Shown here one piece after another: positions 49,802 through 58,480 of a stretch of DNA of 64,000 nt. How positions within the stretch are numbered: position 1 is the stretch's first letter; each line of letters begins with the position of its first letter. The notes under the pieces were generated by a model, which was given only the letters and a program-made list of their open reading frames with translations, had not been told where the DNA came from and searched no databases. Source of the DNA: Cognatilysobacter tabacisoli (GTDB lineage: Bacteria > Pseudomonadota > Gammaproteobacteria > Xanthomonadales > Xanthomonadaceae); the NCBI RefSeq assembly GCF_003586305.1, contig NZ_KZ987400.1:530635-594634 (forward strand), written 5' to 3'. Position numbers and translations under genes: made by a program.

Positions 49802-51817
49802 TCACCACGGGCGGGCGAACGCCAGCTGCCAGCGCACCGGATCGGCGGCGGCCGGAACGTGCGTCCCCTGCAGGGACCACGCCCAATCGCGCCCGAACCG
49901 GCCGAGCAGCGACCACTCCGCCCACGTGGCGTCGCGCGCCGCCGTCCAGTCGACCACGTCGAACGCCGCGCCCGGGGTGGCGACGAATCCGCCGCGCAGC
50001 GTGCCGTCGGTGCCGAGCCGCCGTTCGCGCCGGACGTCGAGGTGCAGCTCGACGCCGCGCGAACCGGCCAAGCGCCATTCGCGCACGTAGCGCACGCCGA
50101 ACGACGCGCTGGACTGCGCGATGCGCGCGCCGTCCGCGGCCAGTTCCCAGCCGGTGTCGCCGGACTCGCCGAACGCGCCGGCGTGCACGCGCGAGTGGTC
50201 CAGCCCGACGTACGGGCTCAACCCGCCGCCGGCCACGTCGAACGGCCGGCTGGCCTGCGCGTGCACGGCGGTCCAGCGCAGGTGCCGCTGCGACGCCGCC
50301 GTGCGCAGACCGGCGTCGCCAAGGTCGACCGGGCGCCGCACCAGCGCGGTCGTGTGGCCGATGGTCACCGAGCCCGTCGCCCGCCAGCTGCCGAAGCGGC
50401 GGTGCAAATAGGCGCCCGCGCTCGCGCCGGCGTCGTGCGCGCCGGCGCCCGAGACGTGCGCACCGCGCGCCATCGCGGCGCCGACCAGCCAGCCGTCGCC
50501 GAGCCAGCGGTCGCCGCCGTGCACGCGCCCGCCATCGTCGAGCGAGGCCGACCACGCACCGGCAGGTTCGCCTTCGCGTCGCCCGTCGAGCTGCGCATCG
50601 ACGCGCGCGGCCAGCCGCGCCGCGGCGCGATGCGCATCGTGCTGGAGCCGCGCATGCGCGGCGCCGCCGAGGCTTTCCAGCCGACGCGCCGCGCGCGCGG
50701 GATCGGACTCCATCAGCAGGTCGGTGCTCGCCGCCACGAAGCGCCGCCGGGCGGCGTTCGTCGCCGCGGCCGGGTCGAAGCGGTCGGCCACCTCGAGCGC
50801 GCGGTCGACCGCGCCCGCGCCGGCCTGCGCCGCCGGGGTCGCCTGGGCGCTCGACGCGATGGCGCTCTGCATCGACAGCCGGGTCATGTCGAGCCACACG
50901 TCGTTCGGTCCGTAGCGCAGGCCGCCTTCGATGAAGAGCCCCGGCGACGTCCACTGCGCGAACCGGCCGAACACGCCACCGTCGGCGTGCAGGATCTGCG
51001 CGCTGTACGGCGCCGCGGGCAGCGGATAGCCCTCGCCCCAGCCGTCGACGAAGCTGCGGACGATCAGCGTGCCTGCCAGATGCGCCTCGCCGTTCACCTG
51101 CAGGGTGCTGACGTCGCGGGCCAGGCCGTACGGGTCGACCATCAGGGTGACCACCAGCGCGCCGGTCGGCGACTGGCGGAAATTGCTCTGCAGGGTGGGG
51201 AGCGGTACGTCGCGCTCGGTCACGCCGACTTCCAGCTGGCCGTCGTTGTCGAAATCGCCAGCGACCTGGCCGAACAACCGCAGCGCACCGAGGTTGGCCA
51301 CCTCGCCCATGACGACGCCGGCGATCGACGCATAGCCGCGGTTGATCAGCGTGCCGCGGATCATCCCATCGGGGGCGGCCCCCCGCAGTCCGCCGCCGAG
51401 CGACAGGTACCCGTCCGGCCCCACCTCCACCAGCGGCGACGACAGCGTGTTGCCGGCGCGGATCGACAGCGAACCCAGTTCGACCGCGGTGCGGCTGAAC
51501 GTGTACGTGCCCCAGCCCAGCGTGGTGTCCAAGCTGGGATCGTCGCGCCCAAGGACCAGCTCCCGGTACTGCCCGCGCACGATCAGCGCATGGCCGCTGG
51601 TCCGACCTCCGAGCATGATCGCGTTGTCGCTCACCACGCAGTCGGCCAGCACCGGCGGCGGGCACGGACCGATCGGGGCCGCGGCCGGGGGCGGCGGTGG
51701 CGGAAGTGCCGGCGGCGGGGTCGGGGCGCGCACGTTGTCGCCGCCACCGCCCGAGCCGCAGGCGGGCAGCAGGCAGGCGACGGCGGCGGTCAGCAGGGTG
51801 ATCGAAGGCGTGCGCAT
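49802..51817 (-). CDS. Autotransporter-like protein with lipoprotein signal (1)
   Basis: 671 residues from ATG 51817 (CAGGAG upstream). The signal ends in LLPACGSGGGGDN, a lipobox with Cys about 20 followed by a Gly and then a Pro-rich linker. A beta-rich passenger (about 55-330) with repeats of the type GTLINRGYASIAG follows, then an Ala-rich helical linker (about 340-410) and a C-terminal beta barrel of about 260 residues ending in ...WQLAFARPW, a typical terminal aromatic. No protease or other enzymatic motif is visible. Closely related to the neighbouring gene; expected to be anchored by lipid at one end and by the barrel at the other. Confidence 0.8.
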   Translation of the reverse strand: MRTPSITLLTAAVACLLPACGSGGGGDNVRAPTPPPALPPPPPPAAAPIGPCPPPVLADCVVSDNAIMLGGRTSGHALIVRGQYRELVLGRDDPSLDTTLGWGTYTFSRTAVELGSLSIRAGNTLSSPLVEVGPDGYLSLGGGLRGAAPDGMIRGTLINRGYASIAGVVMGEVANLGALRLFGQVAGDFDNDGQLEVGVTERDVPLPTLQSNFRQSPTGALVVTLMVDPYGLARDVSTLQVNGEAHLAGTLIVRSFVDGWGEGYPLPAAPYSAQILHADGGVFGRFAQWTSPGLFIEGGLRYGPNDVWLDMTRLSMQSAIASSAQATPAAQAGAGAVDRALEVADRFDPAAATNAARRRFVAASTDLLMESDPARAARRLESLGGAAHARLQHDAHRAAARLAARVDAQLDGRREGEPAGAWSASLDDGGRVHGGDRWLGDGWLVGAAMARGAHVSGAGAHDAGASAGAYLHRRFGSWRATGSVTIGHTTALVRRPVDLGDAGLRTAASQRHLRWTAVHAQASRPFDVAGGGLSPYVGLDHSRVHAGAFGESGDTGWELAADGARIAQSSASFGVRYVREWRLAGSRGVELHLDVRRERRLGTDGTLRGGFVATPGAAFDVVDWTAARDATWAEWSLLGRFGRDWAWSLQGTHVPAAADPVRWQLAFARPW

Positions 51818-51911
51818 GGCGTAGCTCCTGTACGGAGGGGCCGGCCGGGCCGGCAGGAACGGGAGGAGGGGCGTGTGGGTCGGGCCGGCACAGGGGCGCG
51901 GGTGCGTTCGG

Positions 51912-53852
51912 TCAGAACCGGCGACGCACGAACAGTGACCAGCCCGCATCCGGCGCCCCGGTCGCGCCGCCGTCGCGGTAGTCCATCGCCCACTGCCAGC
52001 CCGACGGAAACCGACCGGTCAGGCCGGCGGCGACGTACCCGGCCCCGGGCGAAGCCGGGCCGGCGTCCAGCGCGAACGTCGCATCCGGCGTGCCGGTGAA
52101 CGCGGCCCGGGCGGCAGCGCCGTCTGCGTCGAGCCGCATCCGGTACCGCGCGTCGACCGACACGCCGACCAGGGCGGCGCCCACCGGCCATTCGCGCGCG
52201 AACCGCGCGCCGGCCGACAGCGCGAACTCGCGCGTGTGCCCGTCTCCGGTGGCGAGTTCGAGGCCGGTGGCGCCGTCTTCGACGAAGCGCCCGGCGCGCA
52301 CGGCGCTGTAGTCGACCGCCACGTACGGCGTCCATGCGCCCGCGCCGAACGGCACGCGCCGGCCCGCTTCCGCGCGGACGTACGCGTGCGACAGCGGGCG
52401 GCGCGCGGTCGCCACATGCACCCCGGCGTCGCCGAGGTCGATCGTGCGCGACGTCGTCAGCGCTGCGCGGCCGTGTCCAGCCTGCACCGTGAGATGCCGT
52501 CCGCCGTCGCGGCGGTGGGCGAACACGCCGCCGGCGACAGCGCGTCCGTGGGCGCGCCCGCCCATCGCGTCGAACCCGACCGTGGCGTCGCCGGCGGCGA
52601 CGTGGGCGCCCACCAGCCAGCGACGATCGAGCCAGTGCGCGCTGCCCGCGGTCGTGCCGTCCAGCGACGCGCCGCCAGCGGTCGCGGCGCGCAGCGCGGT
52701 GGGCTCGGCCCACGCATGCGTGCGCGCGTCGGCCGGGACGGCGGCCAGGCGGGCGTCCAGCTGCCCCGCGGCGTGGATCGCCTGCCGACGCAGCGCATCG
52801 CCGAGCAGGGCCTGTCCCTGGCCCGACAGGCTCGACAGGCTGCGCTCGGCCTGGTGGCGGTCGCGGATGTGCTGCAGCGACGCGGCCGACGCGAGGAAGT
52901 GCCGCTGCGACGGCGCGAGCCGATCGGCCGGAGACCCGGCGAACCGGTCGGCGTGCGCGAACGCCGCGTCCAGCCGCGCGGCCGACGCGCGCGCCGCGGG
53001 CGAGGCCTGTGCGCTGGCCATCGCCGCCGCCAGCGAGATCCGGGTCGCGTCGAAGTAGACGTCCTGCGCGGTGTAGCGCAGCGTGCCGTCGAGGAACAGG
53101 CCGCTGCTGCGCCAGCCGTCGAACGCGCCGCTGATTCCGCCGTCCGCGCGCAGCACCAGCACGCTCGACGGCGCCGTCGGCAGCACGTAGCCCTGCGACC
53201 GCGCGCCCATCAGGATCAGCTGGCCGTCGAGCGCCGCGGTGCCGGTGACCTGCAGCTCCCAGCCGAGCACCGCCTCGAGCGTTCCGGTCGGCGCCTGGAT
53301 GTAGTTGCCTTCGATCCGGCTGCGCTGCGGCTGCACGCAGAAGGTGATGCCGGTGCCGCACGTGTGGTGGAGCGTCACCCGGTCCTCATTGAGCACGTTG
53401 CCGCGCACGGTGCCGGCCAGCCACAGCTCGCTGGGGCCGAATCCCAGTCCGGTGGGGTCGTACTGCACGTGCACGTTCGACACCAGGGTGTCGTGGACGA
53501 CGAGGCCCGCGCCCGCGATCTGGGTGCCGCCGGAAAACCGGTACTCGCCGCCGAACAGGTTCAGCCACCCGCCGTCGCCGGCCACCACCAGGCGGAAATC
53601 ACTCTGCCGCCCACCGGTCATCCGGAACTCGTCCCACGTCGGCGTGTACCTGACCGGGACGACGCAGTCCGCCACCACCGGGCTCGGGCACGGCTCCGCC
53701 GGTGCGCCGCCGGGCGGCGGAGGCGGTGGCGTGGGGGGCGGCGGAGCAGGCGGGGGGTCGTTGCGGACCAGGCCGCCCCCGCCGCCCCCGCCGCCGCAGG
53801 CCGAAAGGCTCAAGCACAGCGCGCACAGCACCGCGATCGATGAACGTTTCAT
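51912..53852 (-). CDS. Autotransporter-like protein with lipoprotein signal (2)
   Basis: 646 residues from ATG 53852. Lipobox LSLSACGGGG (Cys about 19), an eight-Gly run and a Pro-rich linker, then a beta-rich passenger of about 230 residues with a Cys pair (TCGTGITFC), a helical linker and a C-terminal barrel ending GWSLFVRRRF. Paralogue of the following gene, 94 bp downstream. First gene of the three-gene operon with the TonB receptor. The CTGAAA array lies 81 bp upstream. Confidence 0.8.
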   Translation of the reverse strand: MKRSSIAVLCALCLSLSACGGGGGGGGLVRNDPPPAPPPPTPPPPPPGGAPAEPCPSPVVADCVVPVRYTPTWDEFRMTGGRQSDFRLVVAGDGGWLNLFGGEYRFSGGTQIAGAGLVVHDTLVSNVHVQYDPTGLGFGPSELWLAGTVRGNVLNEDRVTLHHTCGTGITFCVQPQRSRIEGNYIQAPTGTLEAVLGWELQVTGTAALDGQLILMGARSQGYVLPTAPSSVLVLRADGGISGAFDGWRSSGLFLDGTLRYTAQDVYFDATRISLAAAMASAQASPAARASAARLDAAFAHADRFAGSPADRLAPSQRHFLASAASLQHIRDRHQAERSLSSLSGQGQALLGDALRRQAIHAAGQLDARLAAVPADARTHAWAEPTALRAATAGGASLDGTTAGSAHWLDRRWLVGAHVAAGDATVGFDAMGGRAHGRAVAGGVFAHRRDGGRHLTVQAGHGRAALTTSRTIDLGDAGVHVATARRPLSHAYVRAEAGRRVPFGAGAWTPYVAVDYSAVRAGRFVEDGATGLELATGDGHTREFALSAGARFAREWPVGAALVGVSVDARYRMRLDADGAAARAAFTGTPDATFALDAGPASPGAGYVAAGLTGRFPSGWQWAMDYRDGGATGAPDAGWSLFVRRRF

Positions 53853-53932
53853 GTGAGTGCCCGGTTGCGGCGGGAGTCGCCAGGTGCGGCCGACGCTGCG
53901 CCCGCGCCGGCGCGTCGCGCCACGTGCAGCGG

Positions 53933-53958
53933 CTGAAAAAAACTGAAAGAAGCTGAAG
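53933..53958. promoter_or_regulatory. Array B: CTGAAA repeats at exact 10-bp period
   Basis: CTGAAA at 53933, CTGAAA at 53943, CTGAAG at 53953, all on the plus strand. It is 81 bp upstream of the autotransporter 2 ATG, matching the 82 bp and orientation of array A before the secreted protein gene. On the transcribed (minus) side both read TTTCAG-N4-TTTCAG-N4-TTTCAG-C. Probable operator of the autotransporter/TonB-receptor operon. Confidence 0.65.
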
Positions 53959-54146
53959 GCGCCGCGCGCGCGACCCCGTCGGCGGCGGGTGTCACGCGCC
54001 GCGCCGCGCGCCGGCCGGACGCGGCGCGCGGCCCGTTGCGCGCGTGCAATCCGGCGTCGCGCACGCGTCTTCGGCGCCGTTCGCGCGCCGGATGCCCACG
54101 CGACGCGGCGCGTCGCCGCAACGCTGCGACGGCCATCAAAAAACCG

Positions 54147-54175
54147 TTGACTTCACCCGGAGCCGGGCGTAGTTT
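54147..54175 (+). promoter_or_regulatory. Promoter of nrdJa
   Basis: TTGACT (54147-54152), a 17-bp spacer and TAGTTT (54170-54175). This is the best sigma-70 match in the window. Transcription would start near 54182, exactly at the first base of the structured leader. Confidence 0.6.
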
Positions 54176-54183
54176 CAGTCTCC

Positions 54184-54300
54184 GCCCCCGCCACAAGATG
54201 TAGTGGTTACTGGCGGGAGAAGCCCAAGCGAAAGGGTTCTCAGGCTTGGGACGTGTGGAACGTACAGCCACCGCTGGGGAGCGGTGGGGGGACGGGAGCT
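54184..54300 (+). ncRNA. Structured leader RNA of the class II RNR operon (nrdJ-motif candidate)
   Basis: Directly after the predicted transcription start come three hairpins: CCCGCCA (54187-54193) with TGGCGGG (54211-54217); CCCAAGC (54223-54229) with GCTTGGG (54244-54250); CCACCGCT (54268-54275), GGGG loop, AGCGGTGG (54280-54287). Single-stranded purine-rich joints (GAGAAG, GAAAGGGTTCTCAG, GACGTGTGGAACGTA) lie between. A conserved RNA called the nrdJ motif has been described upstream of nrdJ genes in Proteobacteria; this leader has the right place and size, but I could not test it against the model. The 150 bases from here to the start codon are unstructured to my eye. Confidence 0.55.
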
Positions 54301-54453
54301 GACACGACCACAAGCGGATAAAAACACGATGCCACGCGACGCGAACACGCGGACGCGGGCACGGCCGTCGGCGGGATTCACGCCGGCGGCGTCCAACCAG
54401 AACACACTCGGTCGCGGCCCGTCCCCGACCGGAACTACGGAGACAGGTCAGGC

Positions 54454-56622
54454 ATGAGCACGGTGCGCCTCGAGGCGGTGAAGATGACGACGGTCGAGCA
54501 GGCCCGGCCTGACGGAGACATCCCGATGCAGCCGGCGTCCCAGGACATCTGGGACAAGAAGTACCGGCTCAAGACCAAGTCGGGCGAGGCGGTCGACGCC
54601 GACATCGATGCCACCTACCAGCGCGTCGCCAAGGCCCTGGCCGAGGCCGAGCCGACCGCCGAGACGCAGCAGTACTGGCACGAGCGCTTCACCTGGGCGC
54701 TGCGCCGCGGCGCGATCCCCGCCGGCCGCATCACCTCCAATGCCGGCGCGCTCGAGCACAAGCCGGCCACCAGCACGATCAACTGCACCGTCAGTGGCAC
54801 CATCGAGGACTCGATGGACGGCATCCTCGAGAAGGTCCACGAGGCCGGCCTGACCCTGAAGGCCGGCTGCGGCATCGGCTACGAGTTCTCGACGCTGCGC
54901 CCGCGCGGCGCGTTCGTCGCCGGCGCCGGTGCGTACACGTCCGGCCCGATGTCCTTCATGGATATCTACGACAAGATGTGCTTCACCGTGTCGTCGGCCG
55001 GCGGCCGCCGCGGCGCGCAGATGGGCACGTTCGACGTGTCGCACCCGGACGTGAAGGACTTCATCCGCGCCAAGCGCGAGGACGGCCGGCTGCGCCAGTT
55101 CAACCTGTCGCTGCTGATCACGGACGGCTTCATGGACGCGGTCAAGACCGACGCCGACTGGCCGCTGGTGTTCCCGGTCAACGAGAAGGAGCGCGGCGAC
55201 ATCAACCTCGCCGACCCGGCGCAGGTCGTGTGGCGCGAGTGGCCGACCCACCGCAACTACATCACCCGCGACGACGGCCTGGTCGCCTGCAAGATCTACG
55301 GCCACATCCGCGCGCGGCACCTGTGGGACATGATCATGGTCTCGACGTACGACTACGCCGAGCCGGGCTTCATCCTGATCGACCGCGTCAACGAGATGAA
55401 CAACAACTGGTGGTGCGAGACGATCCGCGCCACCAACCCCTGCGGCGAGCAGCCGCTGCCGCCGTACGGCGCCTGCCTGCTCGGCTCGGTCAACCTGACC
55501 AAGTTCGTGCGCAACCCGTTCACCGACCAGGCGCAGTTCGACTGGGAGGAATACAAGGAAGTCGTGCGCGTGTTCACCCGCATGCTCGACAACGTGGTCG
55601 AGGTCAACGGGCTGCCGCTGCAGCAGCAGCGCGACGAGATCATGCGCAAGCGCCGCCACGGCATGGGCTTCCTCGGCCTGGGCAGCACGGTGACGATGCT
55701 GAAGATGAAGTACGGCTCCAAGGAGTCGTGCGAGTTCACCGAGCGCGTCGCCCGCGAGATGGCCGTCGCCGGCTGGGAGATGGGCCTGGCGCTGGCCAAG
55801 GAGAAGGGCGCCGCCCCGATCATGGCCGAGCGTTTCGAGGTCACCGCCGAGATGCTGCGCAAGCGCCCGGAGATGAAGAAGGACGGCTGGAAGGTCGGCC
55901 AGCAGATCGAAGGCCGCGTCCTGCACGCCAGGTACAGCCGCTACATGCAGCGCGTGGCCGAGGTTGCCCCGGAGCTGGTCGCCGAGCTGGCCGAGGTCGG
56001 CGCGCGCTTCACCCACCACAGCTCGATCGCCCCGACCGGCACCATCAGCCTGTCGCTGGCCAACAACGCCTCCAACGGCATCGAGCCGTCGTTCGCGCAC
56101 CACTACAGCCGCAACGTGATCCGCGAAGGCAAGAAGTCCAAGGAAAAGGTCGACGTCTACTCGTTCGAGCTGCTGGCCTACCGCGAGCTGGTCAACGCCA
56201 AGGCGATGCCGTTCAGCGACGAGCCCGACGCGAAGCTGCCCGACTACTTCATCTCCGCCGACGACATCTCGCCGAAGGAGCACGTCGACGTGCAGGCCGC
56301 GGCGCAGAAGTGGGTCGACAGCTCGATCTCCAAGACCGCCAACGTCCCGACCGATTACCCGTACGAGGACTTCAAGGACATCTACCGCTACGCCCACGAG
56401 CAGGGCCTCAAGGGCTGCACCACGTTCCGCTTCAACCCGGCCGCCTTCCAGGGCGTGCTGGTCAAGGAAGCGGACCTGGAGAACACGACCTACCGCTTCG
56501 AGCTCGAGGACGGCAGCGTGGTCGAGGTCAAGGGCAACGAGCAGATCGAATACGACGGCGAGATGCACAGCGCCGCCAACCTGTTCGACGCGCTGAAGGA
56601 AGGCTATTACGGCAAGTTCTGA
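54454..56622 (+). CDS. nrdJ: Adenosylcobalamin-dependent ribonucleotide reductase, catalytic part (NrdJa)
   Basis: 722 residues of class II RNR, which makes deoxyribonucleotides using a B12 radical and no oxygen. The radical site is Asn328-Pro-Cys330-Gly-Glu332; Cys330 is the thiyl cysteine. Cys111 (TINCTVSG) and Cys341 (GACLLGSVNL, 11 after Cys330 as in the Lactobacillus enzyme) form the redox pair. The protein ends near LKEGYYGKF, without the C-terminal cysteine module; that part is encoded separately by the nrdJb gene at 57607. An in-frame ATG at 54484 is an alternative start. Confidence 0.95.
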   Translation: MSTVRLEAVKMTTVEQARPDGDIPMQPASQDIWDKKYRLKTKSGEAVDADIDATYQRVAKALAEAEPTAETQQYWHERFTWALRRGAIPAGRITSNAGALEHKPATSTINCTVSGTIEDSMDGILEKVHEAGLTLKAGCGIGYEFSTLRPRGAFVAGAGAYTSGPMSFMDIYDKMCFTVSSAGGRRGAQMGTFDVSHPDVKDFIRAKREDGRLRQFNLSLLITDGFMDAVKTDADWPLVFPVNEKERGDINLADPAQVVWREWPTHRNYITRDDGLVACKIYGHIRARHLWDMIMVSTYDYAEPGFILIDRVNEMNNNWWCETIRATNPCGEQPLPPYGACLLGSVNLTKFVRNPFTDQAQFDWEEYKEVVRVFTRMLDNVVEVNGLPLQQQRDEIMRKRRHGMGFLGLGSTVTMLKMKYGSKESCEFTERVAREMAVAGWEMGLALAKEKGAAPIMAERFEVTAEMLRKRPEMKKDGWKVGQQIEGRVLHARYSRYMQRVAEVAPELVAELAEVGARFTHHSSIAPTGTISLSLANNASNGIEPSFAHHYSRNVIREGKKSKEKVDVYSFELLAYRELVNAKAMPFSDEPDAKLPDYFISADDISPKEHVDVQAAAQKWVDSSISKTANVPTDYPYEDFKDIYRYAHEQGLKGCTTFRFNPAAFQGVLVKEADLENTTYRFELEDGSVVEVKGNEQIEYDGEMHSAANLFDALKEGYYGKF

Positions 56623-56786
56623 TCGTCGCGGTGCCGGCCGCGCGTAACGCGCGGCGGCGGCGATCGCGGCATCGGGTGCGCTCGCGGTGCAACGCGCGCG
56701 CACCCCGGACGAGGCGACCGCATCGCCTCGCGCGCAGACCGGGCCGGTTGCGTCGCGAGTGTCCAGGCCCCGCGCGATCGGCGTCG

Positions 56787-56817
56787 TTGACGGCATTGCG
56801 CGCGCTGCAGGTATAGC
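56787..56817 (+). promoter_or_regulatory. Candidate promoter of the histone H1-like gene
   Basis: TTGACG (56787-56792) and TATAGC (56812-56817) with a 19-bp spacer, 67 bp before the ATG. Spacing is a little long. Confidence 0.4.
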
Positions 56818-56884
56818 ATCGCCCCGTGGAGCGCCATCCCGGTGTTCCCGCCCCGATTACACAAGCACATCCGACGAGGTCCAC

Positions 56885-57490
56885 ATGAGCAACGGTAATG
56901 GAGTGACGGCGACCCTGACGCAGGCCGCCGACAGCGTGAAAGAAACCGCCAGCAACATCGGCAGCGCGATCGCCCATGGCGCCGAAGGCGCGGTCAAGAC
57001 GGTCAAGAAGACCGCGACCAAGGCCCGCAAGGCCGCGAAGAAGGCCGTCGGCACGGCGAAGAAGAAGCTCGCCAGCGCCAGCGCCGCCGCCAAGAAGGAA
57101 GCCGCTTCGCTGACGAAGAAGACCACCAAGAAGTCGACCAAGAAGACCGCGAAGAAGGCCACCAAGAAGGCCGCCAAGAAGTCGACCGCGCGCAAGCCGG
57201 CCGCCAAGAAGGCCGCGGCGAAGAAGGCGACGAAGAAGACGGCGAAGAAGGCCACGAAGAAAGCCGCCGCCAAGAAGACGGTGAAGAAGGCCGCCAAGAA
57301 GGTCGCGAAGAAGGCGACCGCCGCCAAGAAGGCAGTGAAGAAGGCCGCCAAGAAGGCGACCCGCAAGGCCCCGGCGAAGAAGGCCTCGGCCCGCAAGGCC
57401 CCGGCCAAGAAGGCGCCCGCCAAGAAGGCAATGAAGAAGACCGCCAAGCGTCCTGCAAAGAAGGCCGCGAAGAAGGCGTCGAAGCGGTAA
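56885..57490 (+). CDS. Histone H1-like / AlgP-type lysine-alanine-rich DNA-binding protein
   Basis: 201 residues. The first 50 form an amphipathic helix; the rest (about 50-201) is a lysine/alanine repeat built on KKATKKAAKK- and PAKKA-type units, as in eukaryotic H1 tails and Pseudomonas AlgP or Bordetella BpH1. It should bind and compact DNA without sequence specificity. The repeats make the gene prone to length change. It lies between the two RNR genes on the same strand, with its own likely promoter. A 12-bp hairpin follows its stop. Confidence 0.88.
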   Translation: MSNGNGVTATLTQAADSVKETASNIGSAIAHGAEGAVKTVKKTATKARKAAKKAVGTAKKKLASASAAAKKEAASLTKKTTKKSTKKTAKKATKKAAKKSTARKPAAKKAAAKKATKKTAKKATKKAAAKKTVKKAAKKVAKKATAAKKAVKKAAKKATRKAPAKKASARKAPAKKAPAKKAMKKTAKRPAKKAAKKASKR

Positions 57491-57526
57491 GCAACACCCA
57501 AGCAACGAGCATACGTTGCCCCGATT

Positions 57527-57555
57527 GGTCCCCGCGCCCACGCGGCGCGGGGACC
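57527..57555 (+). terminator. Hairpin after the histone-like gene
   Basis: GGTCCCCGCGCC (57527-57538), 5-nt loop, GGCGCGGGGACC (57544-57555): a perfect 12-bp stem 36 bp after the stop. No T-run (GCATTACC), so termination may be partial and nrdJb could also be read from upstream. Confidence 0.5.
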
Positions 57556-57606
57556 GCATTACCGGGGCGTAAGTGCACCACCCAGCACCCGCATCAGGAC
57601 ACGTCC

Positions 57607-58386
57607 ATGGCCGTCAAGATCGAAAAGAAAATCAAGGGTTACGCCGTCCTCACCCCCGAGGACCGCGCCAAGGAAGCCGCCAAGGTCGAGACCGCCGCCG
57701 CGCCCGCCGCCGAGCCCAAGGCGACCGCCGACGTCATCCAGATGCACGAGCGCGTCGAGCGCCCGGAAGTGCTGATCGGCTCCACCTACAAGATCAAGAC
57801 GCCGTTGGCCGAGCACGCCATGTACGTGACGATCAACGACATCGTGCTGAACCCCGGCACGGAGCACGAGCTGCGCCGCCCGTTCGAGGTGTTCATCAAT
57901 TCCAAGAACATGGACCACTTCCAGTGGATCGTCGGCCTGACCCGGATCATGTCGGCCGTGTTCCGCAAGGGCGGCGACGTGACCTTCCTGGTCGACGAGA
58001 TGAAGGCCGTGTTCGACCCGAAGGGCGGCTACTTCAAGGCCGGCGGCGTGTACATGCCGTCGCTGGTCGCCGAGATCGGCGCGGTGGTCGAGGACCACCT
58101 GAAGTCGATCGGCATGATCCACGACCCGGAGATGAGCCCCGCCCAGCGCGCGCTCATCGCCGAGAAGCGCGCCGCGTACGAGCAGCGCTCAAAAAAAAAC
58201 TCTGACGTAGTCGCCGCGCCCGCCGACCAGGTCGGCGCGCAGGGCACCGAGGACGTCGCGGTCACCGGCGACGGCGCGTCGTTCCCGCCGTCGGCGTCGA
58301 TGTGCCACAAGTGCAGCACCAAGGCTGTGGTGATCATGGATGGGTGTGCGACTTGCTTGAACTGTGGGTATAGCAAGTGCGGTTGA
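57607..58386 (+). CDS. nrdJb: Class II RNR C-terminal partner NrdJb
   Basis: 259 residues. The central part (about 60-185) matches the C-terminal domain of class II RNR (TSCPD-like; PFEVFINSKNMDHFQWIVGLTRIMSAVFRKGGD); the end carries three Cys-x-x-Cys pairs (MCHKC, GCATC, NCGYSKC), where the shuttle cysteines re-reduce the active site. In Pseudomonas and Xanthomonas relatives the enzyme is likewise made from two genes. An A9 run (58191-58199) sits in the hinge between the two parts; slippage there would delete the Cys end. Codons after it are less GC-rich than elsewhere. A strong terminator follows. Confidence 0.9.
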   Translation: MAVKIEKKIKGYAVLTPEDRAKEAAKVETAAAPAAEPKATADVIQMHERVERPEVLIGSTYKIKTPLAEHAMYVTINDIVLNPGTEHELRRPFEVFINSKNMDHFQWIVGLTRIMSAVFRKGGDVTFLVDEMKAVFDPKGGYFKAGGVYMPSLVAEIGAVVEDHLKSIGMIHDPEMSPAQRALIAEKRAAYEQRSKKNSDVVAAPADQVGAQGTEDVAVTGDGASFPPSASMCHKCSTKAVVIMDGCATCLNCGYSKCG

Positions 58387-58407
58387 TGAAACTTGCACTC
58401 TGAGAAC

Positions 58408-58442
58408 AAAAAGGTCAGGTCAAAGATGACCTGACCTTTTTT
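58408..58442. terminator. Strong bidirectional terminator after nrdJb
   Basis: AAAAAGGTCAGGTCA (58408-58422), AAGA loop, TGACCTGACCTTTTT (58427-58441): a perfect 15-bp stem flanked by A- and T-runs, so it can end transcription from both sides (nrdJb on plus, the DUF1828 gene on minus). One of the few AT-rich stretches in the window. Confidence 0.9.
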
Positions 58443-58480
58443 CTGGTGGTGTTACGGGCGCAAGCCGCCCTGGGTGGATG

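Noticed and set aside
54173-54178. A single TTTCAG at the nrdJa -10 region as a third CTGAAA operator
   Set aside because: It is one isolated hexamer without 10-bp partners and is explained by the promoter.
54184-54300. Classical adenosylcobalamin riboswitch
   Set aside because: I could not find the conserved B12 box or the expected multi-stem layout; the hairpins fit the nrdJ-type leader better. A model search is still needed.
58408-58442. REP-type mobile palindrome
   Set aside because: The perfect 15-bp stem with flanking A and T runs between two convergent genes is fully explained as a bidirectional terminator; no second copy is in the window.
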